Assembly: GCF_958298935.1 (NCBI RefSeq)
Contig: NC_084925.1
Location: forward strand, 13,885,001 to 13,949,000
DNA: 64,000 bases
Source: Phragmites australis
Taxonomy: Eukaryota > Streptophyta > Magnoliopsida > Poales > Poaceae
Direction: 5' to 3'
Part shown: positions 57,059 through 64,000 of the stretch, piece by piece
Layout: each line of letters starts with the position of its first letter
How positions within the stretch are numbered: position 1 is the first letter of the stretch
The notes under the pieces: generated by a model
The model's database searches: none
Seen by the model: the letters and a program-made list of their open reading frames with translations, nothing else
Told to the model about the DNA's origin: nothing
Program-made: the position numbers and the translations under genes

Positions 57059-57882
57059 GGGTTTCAAGCCTGACTATATCCACTGGACTGAGCACAATGA
57101 ACATGAGGAGGTTGTGCGTGAAGAGTAGCCTACAGTCGGAGAAGACGGAGGCAACGATATGACAGCTGATGAAGACATCGATATATCGACGTTCGAAGAT
57201 ACTTTTGTCAGCAACGATGATGACGATCTAGATGAAATGTTGCACAATACAAAGGGAAACTTTACCAGTGATAGGCAACATGAAAAGTTCCAACGTATGA
57301 TAGACGACTATAAAACACCAGTGTTCCCAAGCTGTAAGGAAGAGCACAACAAGCATACTACATTAATGGCTATACATTTTATATGAGAGCACAAGACAAC
57401 AAGAGCACTAACCACAATAGTGGTATCCGTATTGATGCCTACGACCATGATGACAACAAGGAAACCTACTATGGATTCATAGAGAAGATTTGGGAGCTTC
57501 AATATGGAGAACAGTTAAAGATCCCCTATTTCAGTGCCAATGGGTCAGACTCTCTAGTGGAGTGAATATCAAAAAGTATGGTATGACTACCGTCAACCTC
57601 AATCTTGTCGGATACAGAGAAGAACCATTCGTACTTGCCAAAGATGTTACACAAATCTTCTATGTAAAGGACACGAACCTAGTAAACAAAGAGGAGCGCC
57701 ATGTGGTTCTTCAAGAAAAAAGAAAGATTGTCGATGTTGAGGATGTCATCGACGAGGAAGACTACAATCAATTCAATGACCTGCTTCCTTTCAGAGAGAA
57801 TGTCGACCTGCCTCTCATTGATGATACTGAGGAACCTACCTACATACGTTGCAATCATAACGAAGCTATAATCGTTAAATGA
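57059..57882 (+). pseudogene. CACTA (En/Spm) TNP2-type transposase, ends kept, core missing
   Basis: The first block (GFKPDYIHWTEHNEHEEVVR, then DDLDEMLHNTKGNFTSDRQH and EKFQRMIDDYKTPVFPSCKE) matches the N-terminal transposase-associated region of plant TNP2 proteins. The second block (NSGIRIDAYDHDDNKETYYG, FIEKIWELQYG; then in the next frame MTTVNLNLVGYREEPFVLAK, DVTQIFYVKDTN and KRKIVDVEDVIDEEDYNQFN) matches their C-terminal region. The catalytic core of several hundred residues between them is absent, and there are stops and a frameshift near 57540. The product would be inactive. Confidence 0.85.
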
Positions 57883-58104
57883 AAGTAGCTTTGATGTAAT
57901 AATTAATTCAGGATTCGCTGTAATTTGTATCAAGGACATGTATAAAGTAAGAATATGCTTTATTTTGTACTAAGTAAAAAGTTTATAGCTATCATTTATG
58001 CTTTAATTAGTACAAAGAATATGCCTTAAGTAAAAAGTTCACAGCCCATGGATGAGTTAAAGTGAAGATAGGACTTAAAAAAGGTTGAATTGGACAAGTT
58101 CTGA

Positions 58105-58660
58105 ATATTTTCTACATGACGGATGGTCTGGTGCTAAAAACTGTCTACATATTGGATGGTTCACGGTCTACAGTTTTGGTGGATGACACACATCGGATGG
58201 TGCAACGTTTGGAGTCTATGCATGCCGGATCATCCAGCATTCACTGCCTCCCTGATGCCGCATCTGTGCCGACTAAGTATAGCAACTAGCACTGATACTG
58301 ATATCAGTGCAAGTTGTAGAACATAGTCGGCACTGATACTCTACATGCCAGATGGATCGGGGTACACCCCAGATGTTTTGTTGTGAAGACACACAACGGA
58401 TTGTCCAGCATCCAAAATTTTCTACACACCGGATGCTTCGCGTTGTAAATTTTCGGTGGATGACACACACTGGATGGTACGATGTTTGGAGTATGTGTAT
58501 GCCAGATCATTTGGCATTCATTGCCTCCAGACGCCTCATCAGTGATGGTTGGGTCTTACAACCAGCACTGATAGTCCAAGCATCAGTGCTAGCTGGGCTC
58601 TACAACCAGCGCTGATGCTAGTATTAGTGCCAGCAGTAGACCACAGCTAGAACTGATACT
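58105..58660 (+). repeat. CGGATGGTCCGG-type and CAGCACTGAT-type repeats
   Basis: The first part has ACGGATGGTCTGGTG, ATTGGATGGTTCACGGTC and CATCGGATGGTGC words related to those at 30549-31085. The second part has ACCAGCACTGATAGTCC and CAACCAGCGCTGATGC words, like the CACTA subterminal repeats at 61780-62070. Confidence 0.65.
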
Positions 58661-58746
58661 CTTTCCCTATGTAAGCATGACTTAGCCACAGCCCCCTCCA
58701 CTCCACCCTTACATGCCCGCCAATTCCACTGCCTCCCCAATGCCGC

Positions 58747-59056
58747 CGTCCCCGCAGCCCCACCATCCCCGACACTGCCGTCCTAGAAGCCTCGCTGTCC
58801 TCATCCTTGATACTGTCCCAGGAGCCCTGCTGCCCCCGTCCCCATTACCGTCCATGGAGCTTCACCGTCTTCATCCCCGTCGCCATCCTCGGAGCCCCAC
58901 CATCCCTATCCCCACTGCCATCCCTGGAGCCCCACCGTCCTCATCCTTGTTGCCGTCCCTGGAGCCCTGCCGTCCCTGTCCCCATCGCCATCCCTGGAGC
59001 CCAGCCGTCCTCATCCCCGTCGCCGTCCCCAGAGCCTTGCCATTCCTGTCCTCATC
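58747..59056 (+). repeat. 35-bp minisatellite, about nine units
   Basis: Units of about 35 bases of the form CATCCCTGGAGCCCCACCGT followed by CCTCATCCCCGTCGC, with a few changes per unit. Because 35 is not a multiple of three, the translated frames cycle and the long proline-rich open frames over it are not a gene. Confidence 0.85.
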
Positions 59057-59129
59057 TCTATCCCTATCGTCCCTGTCCCCATCATCGTACCTTCAAAGTT
59101 TAAATATAAAGGTTCAATTACACCATCGA

Positions 59130-59940
59130 AAGTTCAATTCAAATGGCTTTTTCAATAAGATAACTGAGGGTATCAAATATATTTGCCTTGCATTGTTGAT
59201 AAGTTTCTTAGATGAGATGTCTTCATTGTTAGAATTAACTTTTAACCCATTAACTATCTTAATTATTAGAATACCATTACTAAATATGTCTAATACTTCA
59301 CCTCTGTAGTAATATTATGGAGCAATGTATCCTCTGTATCACATGAGCCTTAATATTTGGAACAATACATGCAAGCTAATGCATAGAGCTTGTTTCGATC
59401 ATGATGAAACAAAGCTTGGGTTCATTAATTTGTCTCATGCTTACCTTGATCCCACTACATTTGAAGTTAGTGTCCTGTTTGTTCTTCGCCAAAGAGCCTC
59501 GACAAACTGAAATTTGAAATTTTCGGCATTAAATTATAGTCCAACAATATATTGTCAGGTTTGAGATCCATATGAATTATGGGTCTTCGCAATTCATGTA
59601 AGAACCTTAGACCCTGACAAATCCCCTGTATTATTTTGAAGCCCATGATTCATAAGATGCACCTATAGAAATATACAAAAAATAGTCAGTCAAAACTAGA
59701 AAAAGTTTTCTGTGTGATACCCAAACTAAATATGTATTATTATCAATAAATAAAAGTGATATCAATGCAAAAGTTACATTATAGAAAATTTTAAGATGTA
59801 ATGTGGACTGATAGCACTCTGACCACATATTAAATTGCACTGTCTTTTTTTGGCGTATCCAGAAAGAATTGAAAAAAAAATAGAAGGACATTGGAACTAA
59901 GACATACCTTATAAACTACCCCAAAAGAACCTCTACCAAT
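59130..59940 (-). pseudogene. receptor-like protein kinase pseudogene, copy 2
   Basis: On the minus strand: glycine loop IGRGSFGVVYK (about 59935-59907) followed by a GTATGT donor; acceptor CTATAG at about 59664; then [20 protein letters not shown] and [20 protein letters not shown], where the catalytic HxDLKxxN is kept; [10 protein letters not shown], where DFG is NFS; a stop; GYIAP with a stop in APE; and YRGEVLDIFSNGILIIKIVN. This is the kinase domain of a plant receptor-like kinase (a DUF26/CRK-like cytosolic domain is my best guess). The ATP-binding lysine region is missing, and stops rule out a product. Confidence 0.82.
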
Positions 59941-60034
59941 TTATTGTATGCTAGCTTCTTCTCCATGAATTTGTGTATGCTAGCTTGATAATTGATTTCT
60001 GCTTGATGATATTTCATCTTAAATAAGACCATGT

Positions 60035-60560
60035 ATATTTTACTTTAGGGACTCTAGATTAAATCCTTTACTGACGAGTTTATCCAATATTGATCCTGCA
60101 GTAGGTCTTTTCTTTGGATCAGTCTCCACGCACTTTAATCCAAGTTCAATGCATCTTTTTACCTATAGGAGGTATTCTTCTTCTAGTGATTTATACTTTG
60201 ATTTTGTATGTGATTTTTTTATCCAATTTTTGCATGCCTGTGTAATAATTAGAAAGCATAGATGAAATGAAACTATGAAGTAAATAAAGTATGCCATTAT
60301 GTTGCAATGTATCCTCTAGGTCACATTAACAACCTCAACAATCCAAAATCTGTGATTTTTGGCACCATGTTATCACCTAACAATATATTGCTTGGTTTGA
60401 GGTTGAATTGAACGATGGCCTCATTTCGCTCCCCATGTAGAAAATGTAAACCATTGCATATACCCTTGTACAGGTGTCTCCACATTATGATGCTCAAAGG
60501 TCACCTTTATAAGCTTTGTCGTGAATTCTATTAATGTGATGGGTGTCATAGCTAAGAAGG
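60035..60560 (-). pseudogene. receptor-like protein kinase pseudogene, copy 1
   Basis: On the minus strand: EFTTKLIKVTFEHHNVE (alpha-C region) near 60530; HLYKGICNGLHFLHGERNEA and IVQFNLKPSNILLGDNMVPK, where the catalytic aspartate of HRD-like DLK has become N (FNLK); ITDFGLLRLLM with DFG intact; a stop; PRGYIA. After a gap comes VKRCIELGLKCVETDPKKRP and TAGSILDKLVSKGF, the end of the kinase domain (about 60162-60045). It is the same family as copy 2 and lies next to it in the same orientation, so the pair is a tandem duplicate. Confidence 0.82.
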
Positions 60561-60649
60561 AGGTGCCAATGTCATTATAAATATGTTGGTTTAATGGAAT
60601 GGTCATCACTAAAGTAGAATTCCTCGACTCAATAAAAATAAATCAACTG

Positions 60650-61260
60650 ATGGTTGCCAACCTGGCACAAGCAACTGAGGACTATGCACTTGATTTTATT
60701 CAAACATACTAATTAAAAAGATACATACTTTTACCTTACAACTTTGGGTACGTATTTTCCTCCATGTTTATTCAACTCTTTTTAAGCATCACGATGTTAG
60801 GACTTAGGACTAATTACCTACGGTGACATATGTGAAGTTTTCACTAGGCATTCTTTATCATCCAAACTGACTATAGCAGTAGTATCATTGTCCTCGACAC
60901 GAAAAGAAATCTAGTAGTCTAATACAAATCCGTTATAGCCTTGCTACAAATGTAAACTAATCATTTCATTAATGCTTTGTAAACTTCAAATTGATTCAAT
61001 CTAAGTCTAGTTACAGTCAAGAGGAAAGGACACCACTTTCCGTTCCGAAAGGAAGGGAAAGCCATAACCAACTTTCGTTGTAGGATTTAGACCGAGGGCA
61101 ATAATTTATGTGGCTATTATGTATGTGACTTTATGCATGGATTCATCAAAAATAATTATAGTACCATTACCAATGCTGAGATAAGTGATATACATATTGA
61201 TGATTAATTTTCAGTTCCTAGTCATGTTCAAATAGATTGATTTCTTCAATTCTGTTAATT
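60650..61260. other. no gene recognised
   Basis: AT-rich, no open frame of note; probably transposon interior between the kinase fragments and the open frame at 61262. Confidence 0.35.
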
Positions 61261-61261
61261 A

Positions 61262-61534
61262 CAGGACCTCGAGCTAGAAATAGATATCCTCATGCCGCCG
61301 AGAATCAAAGTGCTTCAGGAACAACTTTGCGGGTTCATCAATAACAAAGTCATTCCAGAGTCCGGGTGGTACCATGTTTTCAAATGGTACTGTTCGGATG
61401 CCGTCCCTTCACCTAGCCCGTGGAGTTCGTTACCTGATTCTTCTCAAGCCAAAAAGTGTAGTTCAAGATCTTCGGTTAACAAGAAGAATCGAATGGCATC
61501 GGTTCTTACCCTTTTTATTGTGTACTTGTGTTAA
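61262..61534 (+). pseudogene. possible CACTA second-gene fragment
   Basis: Open frame of about 90 codons including MPPRIKVLQEQLCGFINNKV and IPESGWYHVFKWYCSDAVPS, with a Ser- and Lys-rich end. The motif LCGFINN-V followed by G-YHV resembles a stretch found in grass CACTA-associated proteins, but I cannot name it with confidence. It lies between TNP2 remnants and a CACTA-like end. Confidence 0.35.
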
Positions 61535-61779
61535 TTATAAACTTTTATTATAAAGTTGTCTTAGTTATGAACTCTAGTCAATAACATGTGAAATAATATA
61601 GTTACGTATGTATGAATGAGATAAGATGTGAATGAATTGTGTATGTATGTGAGATTATATAAGCTAAGATGATTATATGTGCATGTGAAACTTAAATGCA
61701 TGTTTATCTTGCTATATGTGTTGTATGTGATATTATTTGTGCTTTAGTTGGCAACGACTAGATTTTGTACAAGGCCGAG

Positions 61780-62070
61780 GGGACATCAGTACCGCTGCAT
61801 GACAAAAAGCCAGCACCGATATAGAGACTATCAATGCTAGCTTGTACTACAAACCGGTATTGATAGTCTAAGTATCAATGCCGGTTCTTTATTATAGACC
61901 GGTACTGATAGTGACGGACTAGTAGTGTTGAGTAATCAGTGCCAGTTAAAAAACCGCTACTGATAGTGTTTTTGAGCTGACACTGATGGCCCTTTTTTAG
62001 TAGTGCTGGTTCAAAAACTGATAGTGATGCTAGTTTTGAACTGGCATAGATTAGGTTTTTTTAAGCAGTG
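61780..62070 (+). repeat. 3' end of a CACTA element with subterminal repeats
   Basis: Repeated ACCGGTACTGATAG, GTATTGATAGTC and CAGTGCCAGTTAAAAAACCG words alternate in orientation. Two candidate ends follow: CCTTTTTTAGTAGTG (to 62005) and TTTTTTTAAGCAGTG (to 62070), both resembling the reverse complement of CACTACTAAAAAAGG. The matching 5' end was not found, so the element is truncated. Confidence 0.7.
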
Positions 62071-62475
62071 CAAGGAGGTGCTGATGGTGGAGCCCTAGAG
62101 CAAGAGTCGTTTTTTTATCACAACGATGTTCATACTTAAATTATTAATGCTAAATCTGCATGTATGCAAAATGAGTAGTAGCGCACATATAGTTCGATTA
62201 TTATTTTCATCCCCAGGTTACATAGATTGGATGGCAATGCCTTTTCCTTGAGATCAATGAACTGATGGATGGATCTTGACTAACAAACAGAAAAATGATT
62301 TGAAACATTAACTCTTTACTTAGATCAAAGGCACACAGTCAGGTTTATTTCCTAATATCTCAAAAGAGTTTCGTTAATTTTCTTTGTTACCACAAAAGCG
62401 GAATCACGTGTTAAAAGAGAGAGAACATAATCAACTGTCAGATGTATTCCTAAATGAGTTCATGAATCAACTTCC
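62071..62475. other. intergenic, no gene recognised
   Basis: AT-rich, no open frame above 60 codons and no clear repeat. Confidence 0.35.
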
Positions 62476-62709
62476 ACCGAAACTGTAACTTCTTATTTAT
62501 GAGAAAAACTCGATCCGGAACCAGATGACTTGTTTCTAATTAGGAGTACACGGTTTGCTATAGTTTTTTATATATAGGAGATACTAATAAGTACCGAAAC
62601 TGTAACTTCTTATTTATGAGAAAAACTCGATCCGGAACCAGATGACTTGTTTCTAATTAGGAGTACACGGTTTGCTATAGTTTTTTATATATAGGAGATA
62701 CTAATAAGT
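62476..62709 (+). repeat. perfect 117-bp tandem duplication
   Basis: 62476-62592 and 62593-62709 are identical by eye across all 117 bases, beginning ACCGAAACTGTAACTTC and ending GATACTAATAAGT. No purine tract or inverted end marks it as a mobile element. Confidence 0.95.
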
Positions 62710-64000
62710 AGGCACACCAAGAGTTCGACTTTTGATTTTTCTTCTTTGTTAGCTTGCACTATATATTTGTTTGTTAGATTTTATTACTTTGCTTTTTTTT
62801 TTAATGTATGTAGGTACCAAGATATGCTATACTAAGTGGTACACCACATGATACTCCACGGCACTTGGCTGCACCGGAAGGTCGCCACACATTTGAATAA
62901 AAAGAAGAATAAAAATAAAGATATATGTCCAGATAAATACAAAGAACCAGAAAAAAGGTAGCTATGTCAAACAGATCAATTAGCCTTTTTCTCCGACAAA
63001 ACACAATGAGACAGATGCATGCTAATCAATCAATGGACAGAGCAACGACTCTCATCTAGACACTGTACGTATATATATGAGTATACATGTTACTAGTGTG
63101 GATTTGCACATCTCGTCCAATAAATTTGTTGAAGAATAAGTGATACTTTGAGTAAATTAATTATAAGTGAAATATATAGGAGTTTTTATAGGTTCAGGAT
63201 TTTCTAAGAATAATAATCCTATGACTTATTTATCTTTATATATCTGAACCTCTTACGAAGAGAGGTGTAACTAGTCTAGATAAATCTAAACCTACTCAAC
63301 GACTTCTTCCTTCACTTATTTTGGTTTATAGTGTTTTGGTTCGAGTTCTCCCTCCTGTTTGGGCGTGTCTGGCTTATCCTCCGCAGGGCCTCCTTGCTCC
63401 ATATATATATATGAGGGTGTTGTATGTCCTTTAGACTGCTCCTTTCTGATCATGGAGATAAACCTTCCCGATTATAGGATGCTTTGTGTGCCTACGAATA
63501 GTTCTCTTTTATTTAGAGATCCTCTTCCTGAAAATAAAGATGTGCGCCGAGAATTGCAGGAAACCCTAACGTGCTCGGATATAGTAACTATCTATTATTC
63601 ATTATCAAGCCCCTTTATCAGTACGTGAAATAAGACTTTAACAGTTTAAATACATAATCAGTAAAGATAAATTTTTTATCTAACCGTATCATTGAGTTGG
63701 ATTGAGATCTCTGATCAGGATAAAATATCTAACCAGGTTTCCAAGATTCTAAGATGTCCTACCTAAAATTCAAAATGCCTCTGAGTTCCTAAGAAAGTTT
63801 TCGAGAAAACCTTTCGTCCGGGTAGATTTTTTAGTCGGCTCAAAGAATAATCCAGTCGAAGTTGAATCATGCAGCAGAAAATTTATGGTGATGAAAAAGG
63901 ATTCTCCATCATAAATGCGAGGGGATCATTGCTCCATCAATTCGATTGCTGCTATGCACCGGTAGATCTATCAGCTAAATGACTGCATCGGATGGCAAGA
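62710..64000. other. intergenic, no gene recognised
   Basis: AT-rich up to about 63290, then mixed. The 89-codon open frame from 63359 has no recognisable domain. CTAACCAGG and GATCTCTGATCAGG words near 63700 may be LTR debris. Confidence 0.35.

Noticed and set aside
58713..59309. 198-codon Pro-rich open frame, a possible cell-wall protein
   Set aside because: It is the 35-bp minisatellite read through; unit length not divisible by three gives cycling frames.
1..64000. CRISPR arrays, bacterial operons, phage genes, tRNA or rRNA genes
   Set aside because: The window is plant nuclear DNA; repeats are tandem, LTR or transposon type. No cloverleaf or rRNA sequence was recognised, though short tRNA genes could be missed by eye.

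Overview
This is eukaryotic nuclear DNA from a grass (Poaceae), most likely a panicoid. The evidence is GC-rich coding exons in AT-rich surroundings, plant-type splice sites, Stowaway, Tourist and CACTA miniature elements, CRM-like and Tat-like gypsy elements, several copia elements, and a SWEET4-type sugar transporter with a closely grass-like protein. Only two host genes look intact: an uninterrupted eIF1A coding region (7978-8406, +) and a five-exon SWEET4-like gene (41313-44102, -). Most of the rest is transposable elements and their debris.

Layout. 1-4883: a young gypsy (CRM-like) retrotransposon with near-identical LTRs, an open pol frame and no gag, inserted in the leader of an older relative on the minus strand (4884-6438). 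6439-9719: eIF1A and its flanks, with a duplicated promoter segment. 9728-12538: a hAT element with a perfect 8-bp target duplication, holding a nested LTR. 12547-17060: Stowaway MITEs, a 0.9-kb foldback element and a Tourist MITE. 18355-22540: an unidentified open frame, a lipase pseudogene and a hAT transposase pseudogene. 22709-28984: a decayed copia element with both LTRs. 28985-32416: the 3' part and LTR of a Sirevirus-like copia. 35398-39244: an internally deleted copia element.

39260-45200: a calmodulin pseudogene and the SWEET4 gene; parts of the SWEET4 downstream flank recur upstream, which suggests an eroded tandem copy. 45210-46540: a solo LTR with a perfect 5-bp duplication. 46584-47722: a small CACTA element with a 3-bp duplication. 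48877-57036: two gypsy copies of the CRM-like family fused tail to tail, forming arms of about 2.5 kb. 57059-62070: a decayed CACTA element with a shortened TNP2 gene, a 35-bp minisatellite and two receptor-kinase pseudogene fragments. 62476-62709: a perfect 117-bp tandem duplication.

I found no operon-like or defence-like system. The most unusual structures are the tail-to-tail gypsy inversion with a templated junction, the gag-less but pol-open CRM-like element, the possible CACTA capture of kinase fragments, and the traces of a lost SWEET4 tandem copy. All alignments were made by eye.
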